Below the pieces are notes generated by a model. That model was not told where the DNA came from, searched no databases, and saw nothing but the letters and a program-made list of their open reading frames with translations. A program made the translations under genes and the position numbers. A stretch of DNA of 64,000 bases from Litorisediminicola beolgyonensis (GTDB taxonomy: Bacteria > Pseudomonadota > Alphaproteobacteria > Rhodobacterales > Rhodobacteraceae): contig NZ_JBHTMU010000005.1 in NCBI RefSeq assembly GCF_042679605.1, positions 81,918 to 145,917 of the forward strand. Direction: 5' to 3'. This document shows positions 51,553-60,914 of this stretch, piece after piece. Numbering within the stretch: position 1 is the first letter of the stretch; every line of letters starts with the position of its first letter.

Positions 51553-52052
51553 CACAGGGGCAGGTGAGCGTCGGCTCCCGCCCCGATTGGACCTGAGCGA
51601 AAGCGACGCGGAACGCCGAACCGGCGCGCATCGTGCCGACAGCGCGGCGGTTTTGGGCGATCTTTCGGCACCTCCGGGGTGCCCGCCCCCCTGATCCGAG
51701 GGGCGTCGGTCGGGCAGAGGCCTCACCTTTGGGTTGCGTTTCCCTCCTGACGTTTTCGACAGTTTGGATATCACGCGATTAATCCATGGGTTGTGCCGTC
51801 GACGCTAGGATTGCCGCACAGCGGGCAAACCCCTAGCACGGCGGATGATCGGAAGAGTTCTGAAATAACATTTTAAATCAAAGGTTTGGCTTAATTTTCC
51901 GCCAATGCTCGCCGGGCTCGCCGTTCCAATTTTCTGCAAAGGCGAGTTTAAGAAATCGTTAGCGGCGAACCATAAATCACGCGATCCGTGCCACATTGAT
52001 GCCGACATTTCTCATAAGTTGTGAACTGTACTGTTTTTCTGGGAGGCCAAAG
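51553..52052 (+). other. Non-coding 500-bp interval, probable promoter region of the phosphorelay operon
   Basis: No convincing gene on either strand. The left half is GC-rich; the right half (about 51845-51990) is notably AT-rich for this genome, including ACATTTTAAATC and TTTGGCTTAATTTTCC, which is where a promoter for the downstream five-gene signalling operon would be expected. I cannot assign -35/-10 boxes with confidence. Confidence 0.5.
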
Positions 52053-53006
52053 TTGCGCATCCTCGCCGTAGATGATGATCCGATCATCCTCGAGTTGCTC
52101 TCCGAAATCGTCGTCGGCGCCGGCGGCGACGACATCCTGACCGCCACGTCCGGTCCGGAAGCACTTGATTTGCTCGACGATCCGGACACGGGTCCGATCG
52201 ACTGCTTTCTGCTCGACGTGCAGATGCCGGTCATGAACGGCATCGATCTCTGCGCGGAAATCCGGCGGATCCCGGACTACCGTGCCACGCCGATCATCAT
52301 GCTGACCGCGATGACGGAGAAGCCGTATATCGACTCGGCCTTCCGTGCCGGTGCGACCGATTACGTGTCCAAACCCTTCGACGTCGCCGAGCTGCGTCGG
52401 CGCCTGAAGACTGCGATGCTGCGCAAGACGGAGCTGTCGCGCCAAGCCGACATGCAAGGTGCCGGAGGCTTCGGCGGTCTGCTCTCGCCTATCCCGATCT
52501 ACGATGTCGACAACTGCATCGCCTTCTTCGCGTTCGAGAACTACGTCCAGCAGCTGTCGCGCCAGAGCCTCTTCGGCTCGCTGCTGATGGCGTTCAACAT
52601 CCGCAAGGTCGAGGCGTTCTACAACAATTGCGACACCTTCACCTTCGAGGGGCTGATCGCCGATGTCGCGGAAACGATCTCGGACTGCATGCGCGACCGC
52701 GCGTTCGTCCTGAGCTACGCCGGGAACGGCACCTTTGCCTGCCTGATCGAAGACGGCAATTTCCCGGAGCGGGCGCAGCTTGTCGACTGGATCAACGAGT
52801 GCCTTCAGAAACAGGACCTGTTCTACGGGCCGGATTGTCCGCTGGTCCTGCGCATCAGCGCGGGTGAAATGGTGCGTCTGATCGGACGCAACTCCGCGGC
52901 GCTCGACGACGCCATTGTGCATGCGACCGCGAGCGCGGAAGCGGCGAGCATCGCCGCCGAGGCGCGGATCGAGGATCTCTGGTCCCAGGGGGTTGCAGCG
53001 GAATGA
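52053..53006 (+). CDS. Response regulator with receiver domain and degenerate GGDEF domain
   Basis: A 317-residue protein. The receiver (about 1-120) starts LRILAVDDDPIILELLSEIV, has phospho-acceptor Asp55 in FLLDVQMPVMNG and the Lys in VSKPFD. The C-terminal part (about 150-300) has GGDEF-fold spacing but the signature position reads LSYAGNGTFACLI instead of GGDEF, so cyclase activity is unlikely. I chose the TTG at 52053 because GGGAGG lies 9 bases before it and the protein then begins on the receiver; an ATG at 51996 would add 19 residues with no support. First gene of the phosphorelay operon; overlaps the Hpt gene (ATGA). Confidence 0.87.
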   Translation: MRILAVDDDPIILELLSEIVVGAGGDDILTATSGPEALDLLDDPDTGPIDCFLLDVQMPVMNGIDLCAEIRRIPDYRATPIIMLTAMTEKPYIDSAFRAGATDYVSKPFDVAELRRRLKTAMLRKTELSRQADMQGAGGFGGLLSPIPIYDVDNCIAFFAFENYVQQLSRQSLFGSLLMAFNIRKVEAFYNNCDTFTFEGLIADVAETISDCMRDRAFVLSYAGNGTFACLIEDGNFPERAQLVDWINECLQKQDLFYGPDCPLVLRISAGEMVRLIGRNSAALDDAIVHATASAEAASIAAEARIEDLWSQGVAAE

Positions 53007-53338
53007 GTGCAGGAACGCTGAATGACGGTCTTGCCCGCATCCGGGCCCGGTTCGACGCGCTGATGCACGAACGTCTGCACGCGCTCGATCACGCCGCGGC
53101 GCAATGCCCGGACCCCGATCAGCGCGCTGCCGCGCTGGGCGAGGCGCACGCCATCCTCCACACCATCGCCGGCACGGCCGGGTCGCTCGGCTTGCCCGAG
53201 CTCGGCGATCGCGCGGGGCAGAGCGAGATCCGCGTGCGCAGCTGTCTCCGCGGCGGCGGTTCGGACTGGCCCGCGGCCGTCGCGGCGATCTGCGATTTCG
53301 TGGCGCTGGCCCGACCGATCCTGCAGGATCGGCGGTGA
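53003..53338 (+). CDS. Hpt (histidine phosphotransfer) domain protein
   Basis: A 111-residue helical protein with the phosphotransfer motif AHAILHTIAGTAGSLGLPEL, where the first His of the HTIAG segment is the expected phospho-site. It would shuttle phosphate between receivers in a multi-step relay. It overlaps both neighbours (ATGA upstream, GTGA downstream), so the three genes are tightly coupled. Confidence 0.88.
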   Translation: MSAGTLNDGLARIRARFDALMHERLHALDHAAAQCPDPDQRAAALGEAHAILHTIAGTAGSLGLPELGDRAGQSEIRVRSCLRGGGSDWPAAVAAICDFVALARPILQDRR

Positions 53339-56286
53339 CTGACAGCATCCTGCACTCGGCCGAGCCTCGGCCGGGCCTTGGGCGTTCGCTCGCGACGCGG
53401 CGCGGCGTCTTCGCCCGCGCCGCCCGGGGCATGCGTGCGACGGCCCGGCGCGATCCCGGCTCGGTCCGGTTCTGGCTTCTGGTCCTGTGCTTTTTGCTGA
53501 CGTCGCTTGCAGCGCTCGTCGTGCACCGGACGGCGATCAGCCGCGCACAGACGGACTTCAGCTACCTCGCCGATGACAGCACGCAGGTGCTGCAGGCCAG
53601 GATGCATTCCTATGCGCTCGCGCTCCACGGGTTGTCGGCGATGATCGCCGCAGGCGACGGGTCGAGCCGCGACCGCATCCGCTCCTATGTCGAGGCGCTC
53701 GATCCCGAGACCACGCTGTCGCGTCTGAGCGGGTTGGGGTTCATCGCGCCCCTGACGCCGGAAGAGCTGCCGCAGGTCCTGCGTGAGCTCGATCTCGACG
53801 CGGCGAAGGTCCTTGCCGAAGAGCTGCCGCCTCCGGGTGTGCCGCACATGATCATCCGGGCCATCGAGCCGCAGGCGAAGAACCTGCCCGCGCTCGGTCT
53901 CGACATCGCGACCGAAGAGCGGCGCCGCACCGCCGCGCTCGAAGCGCGCGATACCGGCGACACACGGATCACGGCGCGGATTCCGCTGGTGCAGGACAAT
54001 GTGAAGCGCCCGGGCTTCCTGATCCTCGAGCCGGTCTACCGGTTCGGCGCTTCCACGGGCTCGGTCGAGGAGCGGCGCGAGGCGTTCCTCGGCTACGCCT
54101 ATGCCCCGTTCGTCGGCGCGCGGGCGCTCAGCAACCTCCTGCCGGCCGAGGGCGAGGTGTTCGGCGTCGCCGTCTATGACGGCGAGATCGACGAAGAGAA
54201 TCTGATCTTCGACAGCAACGATGCCGGGACGAGCGATGCGGCCTATTCCAGCGTGCGGCGCCTCGACATGTTCGGGCGCGAATGGACGATCCGCATCTAC
54301 AGCCTGCCGCTCTTCGAGACGATTCACCGCGATCGCTTCTACCTGCCGGTGATCGCGGCGGGGCTCATCCTGTCGGGTCTCGTCTGGATGGTGCTGTCGC
54401 AGATGCAGCGGCAGACCCAGCTCGTCGAACGTCGGGTGCGGCAGAGCACGAGCGATCTCGCCTCGAAGATGTCGGAAAATGAATCGGTCATCGAAAACGC
54501 CTTTGTCGGGATCGCCATTCTCGACGGGCAGGGGCGCGTGGTCCGGATGAACACCGCAGGCCGTCGAATTCTGCGTCTCGGTGAAGCCTGGAGACCCGGC
54601 TGCTTTTTCCGCGACCTGGTGGCGCTTCCGGCTTCCACGACGACCGCGACGCGGCTGAGGCATTGCTTCGGCGAAGGGCCGGACGCCTTCGCCTATCTCG
54701 ACGTCCATGTGAAGCACTGGCGCACCGCCGAAGGGCTCGTGCGGACGACGGTCATCCTCCAGGATGTCACCGAACAGGAGCGAAGCACGCAGCGCATCGC
54801 CGAGACCGAAGAGCGTCTCGAACTGGCGCTGAAAGGGTCGAAGATCGGCGTCTTCGAGATCGACCTCATGTCGGGCAAGTCGGTCGTCTCGGACACCTGG
54901 CTCGATCTGATGGACGCCGACAAGAACGACCCGGAATTCGACGCGCAGAGCTTCTTCCTCTCGCGCATTCACCCCGAGGATCTGCCGACGCTGCTGGCAA
55001 ACGATCGCGCCTGTATTCTGGGCGAAACCGAGAGCTCGGAAACCGAGTTCCGGATGCTCCTCGGTCGGCGCGGGACGCGGTGGATGCATTCCAGCGCCAA
55101 TGTCGTGCGTCGGGATGAAAACGGTCTGGCCCTGTCCCTGCTCGGCACCCAGACCGATGTCACCGAGATTCGTCTGGCGCAGCTTGCCCTGCGCGCGAGC
55201 GAGGACCAGTTCCGCCAGTCCTTCGAGAACGCGCCGGTGGGCAAGGTCATCCTCGACGCCGATTTCAAGGTGCTGCGGGTCAACCCGGCGCTCAGTGCGC
55301 TGACCGGGCAGGCGCGGGAGCGGCTGGAATGCCCCGACGGATTGCGGCTCATCCTGCGCCAGGAGGATCGGGAAGTGCTCGAGACCAATCTCGCCAAGCT
55401 TTCCGAGCGGGCCGACAGCACGTTCCGTGGCGAGCTGTCCGTCGAGCGCGTGGCGGGTGACCCCGCTTCGACGGTGATCGCAGCCACCGCGGCGCTCGAT
55501 TCGCGCAGCCAGGAGCGGATCTACGTCATCCAGTTCCTGGACATCACCGAGATCAAGAAGGTCCAGAAGATCAAGAGCGAATTCGTCGCCTCGGTCAGCC
55601 ACGAATTGCGGACGCCGCTCACCTCGATCAAGGGCGCGATCTCGATCCTGCAATGCGCCGAAGGCCTGCCGTCCAACGCAGAGCGCCTGCTCGGCATCGC
55701 GCATGGCAATGTCGATCGTCTGACCGTGCTGGTGAACGATATTCTCGATCTCGAGAAGGTGCATAGCGGCAAGATGGATTTCCGCTTCACCGACTGCCCG
55801 ATCCGCGACCTCCTGCACGAAGTGCGCGAGTCGCTTGCGCCCTATTCCGAGGGCAAGGGCGTCGAGATCGCGATCCGGGACGAGACCGACAACGCCGCCG
55901 CGCGCATCGATCCGGGCCGGGCGCTTCAGGTCCTGACCAACCTCGTCTCCAACGCCTGCAAGTTCTCGCCCAAGGGGGGCACGGTCGTACTTGGCGCGGA
56001 GCTTTCCAATGGTGCCCTGCGCGTCAGTGTCCGCGACTGCGGTCCCGGCGTCCCCGAGGCGTTCGAGGCGAAGCTCTTCCAGCCGTTCTCGCAGGCCGAC
56101 AGCTCCGACACGCGCGAGCAGGGCGGCACGGGTCTGGGCCTCAGCATCGCGTCCGAGCTCGTGACGCGGATGGGCGGCGACATCGGTTACCGCCGCCTCG
56201 ACGACCGGCAGACCGAGTTCTGGTTCACCTGTCGCCTGAGCCGAGCAGATCTTGGCGCGGCGCAACACTTTCAAAAAGCAGGATAG
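53335..56286 (+). CDS. CHASE-PAS membrane sensor histidine kinase
   Basis: A 983-residue sensor from a GTG overlapping the Hpt stop. Transmembrane segment 1 at about 46-64, a periplasmic CHASE domain (about 80-300, with LGFIAPL and ALGLDIATEERRR), transmembrane segment 2 at about 336-354, then three PAS-like domains (about 384-500, 505-620, 625-740). HisKA has His756 in ASVSHELRTPLTSIKG; the HATPase has NLVSNACKFSPKGG and GTGLGLSIASELV. There is no receiver domain. CHASE domains sense small molecules outside the cytoplasm; the ligand is unknown. It probably phosphorylates one of the operon's receivers. Confidence 0.92.
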   Translation: MTDSILHSAEPRPGLGRSLATRRGVFARAARGMRATARRDPGSVRFWLLVLCFLLTSLAALVVHRTAISRAQTDFSYLADDSTQVLQARMHSYALALHGLSAMIAAGDGSSRDRIRSYVEALDPETTLSRLSGLGFIAPLTPEELPQVLRELDLDAAKVLAEELPPPGVPHMIIRAIEPQAKNLPALGLDIATEERRRTAALEARDTGDTRITARIPLVQDNVKRPGFLILEPVYRFGASTGSVEERREAFLGYAYAPFVGARALSNLLPAEGEVFGVAVYDGEIDEENLIFDSNDAGTSDAAYSSVRRLDMFGREWTIRIYSLPLFETIHRDRFYLPVIAAGLILSGLVWMVLSQMQRQTQLVERRVRQSTSDLASKMSENESVIENAFVGIAILDGQGRVVRMNTAGRRILRLGEAWRPGCFFRDLVALPASTTTATRLRHCFGEGPDAFAYLDVHVKHWRTAEGLVRTTVILQDVTEQERSTQRIAETEERLELALKGSKIGVFEIDLMSGKSVVSDTWLDLMDADKNDPEFDAQSFFLSRIHPEDLPTLLANDRACILGETESSETEFRMLLGRRGTRWMHSSANVVRRDENGLALSLLGTQTDVTEIRLAQLALRASEDQFRQSFENAPVGKVILDADFKVLRVNPALSALTGQARERLECPDGLRLILRQEDREVLETNLAKLSERADSTFRGELSVERVAGDPASTVIAATAALDSRSQERIYVIQFLDITEIKKVQKIKSEFVASVSHELRTPLTSIKGAISILQCAEGLPSNAERLLGIAHGNVDRLTVLVNDILDLEKVHSGKMDFRFTDCPIRDLLHEVRESLAPYSEGKGVEIAIRDETDNAAARIDPGRALQVLTNLVSNACKFSPKGGTVVLGAELSNGALRVSVRDCGPGVPEAFEAKLFQPFSQADSSDTREQGGTGLGLSIASELVTRMGGDIGYRRLDDRQTEFWFTCRLSRADLGAAQHFQKAG

Positions 56287-56288
56287 GT

Positions 56289-57989
56289 GTGACGTTCATG
56301 AGTTTTCCTGTTGCCATCATCGACAGCGGTAGCCCGCGCAGCATCGACCCAAGGCTCGCAGGCCGGTTCGTGCTGCTTGGCCTCGCCGGTCTCGGGCTCG
56401 CCGCCGGCGGCGCTTCGGCGGCCGGGCTGCATGTCGAGCTCTGGATCGTCCTGACGGCGCTTGCCGCGGGCGCGGGCGCGCTCGTCGCGCTGGGCTGGTC
56501 CTTCCTGGGCTCCGCGCCCGGAGCCGTCGGCGGGGTCGCCAAGAGTTCGGCGCAAATCCTGCAGGAGGTCGAGGCGTTGAACCGTCACGCGATGGTCAGC
56601 ATGACCGACGCGGATGCGCGGATCATCTACGCCAACGCCAAGTTCATCGACGCGACCGGCTATTCCGAACGCGAGCTGATCGGCCGCGACATGGGGACGC
56701 TCTATTTCGAAGAGGACCTGCGCGAGTTCCGCAAGCTTCGCGGCATGCTGGAGGTCGGCGAGTCATGGCAGGGCGAAAACCGCCTGCGGACCAAGGACGG
56801 AAAGCGTCTCTGGAACACGCTCACCTTGCTGCCGGGCCTCAACGCGGACGGGCAGGCCTCGGGCATGATCGCGGTTCGGACCGACACCACCGTCGCGAAG
56901 ATCGCCGAGCAGCGCAGCGAGCTTTTCGCCGCGCTCGACAAGCTGGCGGACGAGGTGATGATCCTCGATCTCGGCACCTCGACGCTGCGCTATCTCAACC
57001 AGAGCGCCAAGGACCGGATGGGTCTCGGGGCGGGCGACGGGACCGGGGTGACGCTCTCCGACCTGTCGGAGCATCTCGATACCGGTCTTCTCGACAAGAC
57101 CTTGCAGACGCTGTTGCACGGCACCGAAGACGTCCTTCCCCTACGCATGCGCTGCGCGGGGAGGGTCTTCGACCTTCGCCTGCAGCGCCTCTCTGACGAG
57201 GATCGCGCGCCGGAAGCGCTGGTGGTCCTGCGCGACGTGACGAACGAGGTCTCGTCCGAGGAGCATCGCCGCGCCTTCGTCGCGACGGTCAGCCACGAGC
57301 TGCGCACGCCTCTGACCAGCGTGAAGGGCTCGATGGGCCTTCTTCTCGCCGGTGCCGGTGGCGAGCTGCCCGACAGCGCGCGCTCCATGGTCGAGATCGC
57401 CCACCGCAGCGCCGACCGTCTTGTCAGCCTCGTCGGCGATCTTCTCGACATCGACAAGATCACCTCGGGCCAGATGTCATTTGCCATCGAGCCGGTCGAT
57501 CTCGACGCGCTGATCAACGACGCGATCGAGGCGAATGCCGCCTTTGCGGACCGGTTCGGCGTCAAGCTTCGTCGGGAGGGATCGACCGGTGGCCAGGTCT
57601 GGGTCGATTACGACCGCACCATGCAGATGCTGGACAACCTTCTGTCCAACGCCGCGAAATTCTCGCCGGAGGCCGGCGAGGTCACGATCGGTGTCGAAGA
57701 GACAGAGCACGCCATGCGTCTTTGGGTCCGCGACAGCGGTCCGGGCATTCCCACCGACATGCAGACCCGCATCTTCGAGCGCTTCACCCAGGCGGCCCGC
57801 GCCAAGGACAATCAGGCGCGCAGCACCGGCCTCGGCCTTGCCGTTGTGAAGGCCATCGCCGAAGGCCAACGCGGCTCCGTCACTCTCGACAGCGTCGAGG
57901 GCGAGGGCGCCACCTTCACCATTACCCTGCCACGTACTCCGCCGTTGAACGAAACGACCGCCCCCTCCTCCTTCCGTCGGGCGGTATGA
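56289..57989 (+). CDS. PAS-domain sensor histidine kinase
   Basis: A 566-residue kinase starting at GTG 56289 (AGGA just upstream) or at ATG 56298. Two hydrophobic segments near the N-terminus (about 28-46 and 52-72) form a hairpin anchor with almost no periplasmic part. A PAS domain (about 95-215) follows, then a second PAS-like region (about 215-320). HisKA has His336 in ATVSHELRTPLTSVKG; the HATPase has NLLSNAAKFSPEAG and STGLGLAVVKAI. It has few sensory residues outside, so intracellular sensing is likely. It follows the CHASE kinase by 2 bases. Confidence 0.92.
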   Translation: MTFMSFPVAIIDSGSPRSIDPRLAGRFVLLGLAGLGLAAGGASAAGLHVELWIVLTALAAGAGALVALGWSFLGSAPGAVGGVAKSSAQILQEVEALNRHAMVSMTDADARIIYANAKFIDATGYSERELIGRDMGTLYFEEDLREFRKLRGMLEVGESWQGENRLRTKDGKRLWNTLTLLPGLNADGQASGMIAVRTDTTVAKIAEQRSELFAALDKLADEVMILDLGTSTLRYLNQSAKDRMGLGAGDGTGVTLSDLSEHLDTGLLDKTLQTLLHGTEDVLPLRMRCAGRVFDLRLQRLSDEDRAPEALVVLRDVTNEVSSEEHRRAFVATVSHELRTPLTSVKGSMGLLLAGAGGELPDSARSMVEIAHRSADRLVSLVGDLLDIDKITSGQMSFAIEPVDLDALINDAIEANAAFADRFGVKLRREGSTGGQVWVDYDRTMQMLDNLLSNAAKFSPEAGEVTIGVEETEHAMRLWVRDSGPGIPTDMQTRIFERFTQAARAKDNQARSTGLGLAVVKAIAEGQRGSVTLDSVEGEGATFTITLPRTPPLNETTAPSSFRRAV

Positions 57990-58001
57990 AAGGAGACTGC
58001 C

Positions 58002-58391
58002 ATGATCCGCGTTCTCAATCTCGATGACGATCAGGACCTTCTCGATATCATCAATCTCTCGCTGATGGTCGCGGGACGGTTCGAACTGATCCAATGCCAG
58101 AGCGGGCCGGAGGCCATCGCCGCGGCGCCGGACTTCGCGCCGGACATCCTGCTTCTCGACGTCATGGTGCCCGGCATGTCCGGCCCCGAGGTTCTGCAGG
58201 CCATCCGCGCGCTGCCCGGGCTCGGCTCGGTTCCGGCGATCTTTCTGACCGCCAGCGTGCAGCGCGACGAGGTCGAGGGCTTCCTCGAACACGGCGCCTC
58301 GGCGGTGATCCCGAAGCCCTTCGATCCGATGACGCTCGGCACCCAGATCGAGGCGGTGCTCCAGAAGGACCGCATGCGTCTCTCCGCCTGA
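58002..58391 (+). CDS. Single-domain response regulator (CheY-like)
   Basis: A 129-residue receiver with LNLDDDQDLLDIINLSLM, phospho-acceptor Asp53 in ILLLDVMVPGMSG, the conserved Thr in IFLTAS and the Lys in VIPKPFDP. There is no output domain, so it acts by protein contact or as a phosphate sink within the relay. It is 12 bases after the PAS kinase and has AAGGAGA upstream. Last gene of the operon. Confidence 0.93.
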   Translation: MIRVLNLDDDQDLLDIINLSLMVAGRFELIQCQSGPEAIAAAPDFAPDILLLDVMVPGMSGPEVLQAIRALPGLGSVPAIFLTASVQRDEVEGFLEHGASAVIPKPFDPMTLGTQIEAVLQKDRMRLSA

Positions 58392-58550
58392 CCGGCCCGT
58401 CACGCCGACCGAAACCGCCTAGACGAAATTTCTCCCCGGAGACTCTGGGGAAATCCCGCGCGACCGGATAATAGCGGGTGAGCCGCGCGCGGGAGCTTTG
58501 TGTTTTGTCTCCTCCGCGCCGAAGTGCCGATCTGGATTGAGGAGGAGACC

Positions 58551-59825
58551 ATGACCAGCACCCGTTCCATCCGCGCCGCGCAAATTGCCAGCCTCGCCGT
58601 GGTGGCCTGCGCCGGGCCAGCGCTGGCCGATGAGATCAGTTTCCTGTGCTATCAGGACGGCAACGAGTGCGAGGTCATCGCCGAGATGCTGCCCGCGTTC
58701 ACGGAAGAGACCGGCCACACCGTGGCGATGGACACGGTCGGCTACGACGTGATCCGCGACCAGCTCGAGAACCAGCTTCAGACCGACGCCGCTCCCGACG
58801 TGGCGCGGGTGACGAACCTCGGCGGGTTGAACGCCTATTACCTCGATCTGGCGCCCTATGTGGACGGGGCCGCGTGGGAGGCCGCCTACGGGTCGACCTT
58901 GCCCTGGTTTCGCGCGCCGGGCGGCGAGGATCAGGGCATCTACGGCTGGATGACCCAGCTCACCGTGACCGGTCCCTTCGTCAACGTGTCGCTCTTCGAG
59001 GATGCCGGTGTCGAGATGCCGGGCGACGGCGCGACCTGGGACGAGTGGGCGACGGCGCTCGCCGAGGTGCAGGAGCTGACCGGCATCACCGGCGGCCTCG
59101 CCGTCGACCGCACCGCGCACCGGATCGCGGGCATCGCCTTCAGCTACGGCGCGCAGTTCTTCGACGAGGCGGGCGAGCCGATCCTTGTCGATGACGGCTT
59201 CCAGAGCTTCGCCGAGACCTTCCTCGGCTGGCACGAAAGCGGCCTGATGCCCGCCGAGGGCTGGCCCGCGGGCTCCGGCACCGCCTATCGCAACGCCGCG
59301 CCGCTTTTCGTCGCGGGAAACGTGGCGATGCACCAGTCGGGCTCGTGGATGATCAACAACTACGACCAGACCATCACGGATTTCGACTGGCAGGCGGTTC
59401 CGGCCCCCTGTGGGCCCGGCGGCTGTGGCGCGATGCCCGGCGGTGCCGCGCTCGTCGCGTTCGAGAGCACCGACGTCCCCGAAGCCGCCGCGGCCTTCAT
59501 CGACTTCATGGCGCGCGAGGACAACGCCGCGCGCTTCGCCGCCGAGACCAACAACATCACCGCCAACGCCGCGCTGCAGTCGGCGGGCATCGACTATGTC
59601 AACGCGAGCCCGCGCGTGGCCGCCGCCTTGGCGGTGTTCTCGGCCAATGCCGCGAAAGCCTCCGAGACGACGCCGCAGGCCTACACCTTCCAAGGATATC
59701 CCAAGAACTTCGTGATCTACGGCGTCATCCCGGACTACCTGACCCAGGCCATCGTCGGGGAGATCACGCTCGACGCCGCGCTCGAGGCGATCGACGCCGA
59801 CGTCGCGGCCAAGATCGCCGAGTAA
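58551..59825 (+). CDS. Sugar ABC transporter substrate-binding protein (family 1)
   Basis: A 424-residue periplasmic binding protein. The signal peptide covers about residues 1-26 (AAQIASLAVVACAGPALADE). The mature part shows family-1 landmarks such as PDVARVTNLGGLNAYYLDLA and AMHQSGSWMINNYD. The GAGGAGGAG ribosome-binding site fixes the start. It opens an import operon with two MalF/MalG-type permeases and a MalK-type ATPase. The sugar cannot be read from sequence; alpha-glucosides or trehalose are possible by family. Confidence 0.92.
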   Translation: MTSTRSIRAAQIASLAVVACAGPALADEISFLCYQDGNECEVIAEMLPAFTEETGHTVAMDTVGYDVIRDQLENQLQTDAAPDVARVTNLGGLNAYYLDLAPYVDGAAWEAAYGSTLPWFRAPGGEDQGIYGWMTQLTVTGPFVNVSLFEDAGVEMPGDGATWDEWATALAEVQELTGITGGLAVDRTAHRIAGIAFSYGAQFFDEAGEPILVDDGFQSFAETFLGWHESGLMPAEGWPAGSGTAYRNAAPLFVAGNVAMHQSGSWMINNYDQTITDFDWQAVPAPCGPGGCGAMPGGAALVAFESTDVPEAAAAFIDFMAREDNAARFAAETNNITANAALQSAGIDYVNASPRVAAALAVFSANAAKASETTPQAYTFQGYPKNFVIYGVIPDYLTQAIVGEITLDAALEAIDADVAAKIAE

Positions 59826-59849
59826 CGCCGCGCGCGGCGGGGCAGGGCG

Positions 59850-60914
59850 ATGCAGGAGGCGCTTGTCGCCGCCTTCGCAGGCACAGGCTGGCCGTTCGCG
59901 GCCGGCCTCTACCTGGTGATCGGTTTCCTTCTGCTGCGTCCGACCGGCACACCGGGCGCGCGGGTCGCCGCGGCGCTCGGCTGGCCGCTCGAGCTGGCGC
60001 AGCGTCTCTCGGGGGCGACCGGTCTGCCCTATCTCTTCCTGTTGCCGAACATGATCGTGTTCGGTCTCTTCACCTTCGCGTCGCTCTTCATCAATCTCGG
60101 CTTCTCGGTCACCGAGGGGCAGTCGATCCTCTTCCCGGAGCGCGACTGGGCCGGTGCGGACAATCTGCGCCGCTTGCTCGCGGAAACGCAGATCGACACC
60201 GGCGCGGCCAATCGCGAAGACGACAAGTTCCTCGCTGCCGTGCGCGACACGACGATCTTCGCGCTGTTCCAGGTCCCGATCATGATCGCGGTGGCGCTGG
60301 TGACCGCGCTCGCGCTCAACCGCGAGCTTCGGGGACGGGCGCTCTGGCGGGCGGTGTTCTTCTACCCGGTCATGCTGTCGCCGGTGGTCGTGGGATTTCT
60401 CTGGACGCTGATCCTCAAGCGGCAGGGCGCGCTGAGCCAGACGCTGATGACCTGGGGCTGGATCGAGGAGCCGGTGCAATGGCTGACCGACCCGGTCTGG
60501 AGCATGATCTGGTCGGTCTTCGTCTTCACCTGGGCCCATCTGGGCTTCTACATGCTGATCCTCCTGGCCGGCCTTCAGGCGATCCCGCGCGACGTCTATG
60601 AGGCCGCGGAGATGGATGGCACCCCGGCCTGGCGGCAGTTGACGCGCATCACCCTGCCGCTTCTCGCGCCGACGCTCCTCGTCGTCACGGTCCTGTCGCT
60701 GATCAAGGCGGTGCAGGCCTTCGAAGAGCTCTACGCGATGCAGGTCAGCTGGATCTCGCTCGTGGCCTATATCTTTGACACCTCGGGCCTGCGCGGCCAG
60801 CCGACGACGCATGGGCTCGGGATCGCGGCAACCGCGTCACTGCTGGTGGCGCTCGTGCTCATCGCGCTGTCGCTTGTGCAGATCGCGCTCTCGTCCCGGG
60901 CGCAACGGGCATGA
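59850..60914 (+). CDS. Sugar ABC transporter permease (MalF type)
   Basis: A 354-residue permease with an extra N-terminal membrane segment (about 8-26) before the usual six. The EAA motif DVYEAAEMDGTPAWRQLTRI, which docks on the ATPase, is complete. It pairs with the following MalG-type permease, whose start overlaps its stop (ATGA). Confidence 0.92.
   Translation: MQEALVAAFAGTGWPFAAGLYLVIGFLLLRPTGTPGARVAAALGWPLELAQRLSGATGLPYLFLLPNMIVFGLFTFASLFINLGFSVTEGQSILFPERDWAGADNLRRLLAETQIDTGAANREDDKFLAAVRDTTIFALFQVPIMIAVALVTALALNRELRGRALWRAVFFYPVMLSPVVVGFLWTLILKRQGALSQTLMTWGWIEEPVQWLTDPVWSMIWSVFVFTWAHLGFYMLILLAGLQAIPRDVYEAAEMDGTPAWRQLTRITLPLLAPTLLVVTVLSLIKAVQAFEELYAMQVSWISLVAYIFDTSGLRGQPTTHGLGIAATASLLVALVLIALSLVQIALSSRAQRA

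Noticed and set aside
53119..56274. Open frame of 1051 codons on the minus strand opposite the CHASE kinase
   Set aside because: Antisense shadow: the plus strand has complete CHASE, PAS, HisKA and HATPase motifs; the minus translation has no motif.
58419..60812. Open frame of 797 codons on the minus strand opposite the sugar-binding protein and first permease
   Set aside because: Shadow frame rich in Arg, Gly and His.
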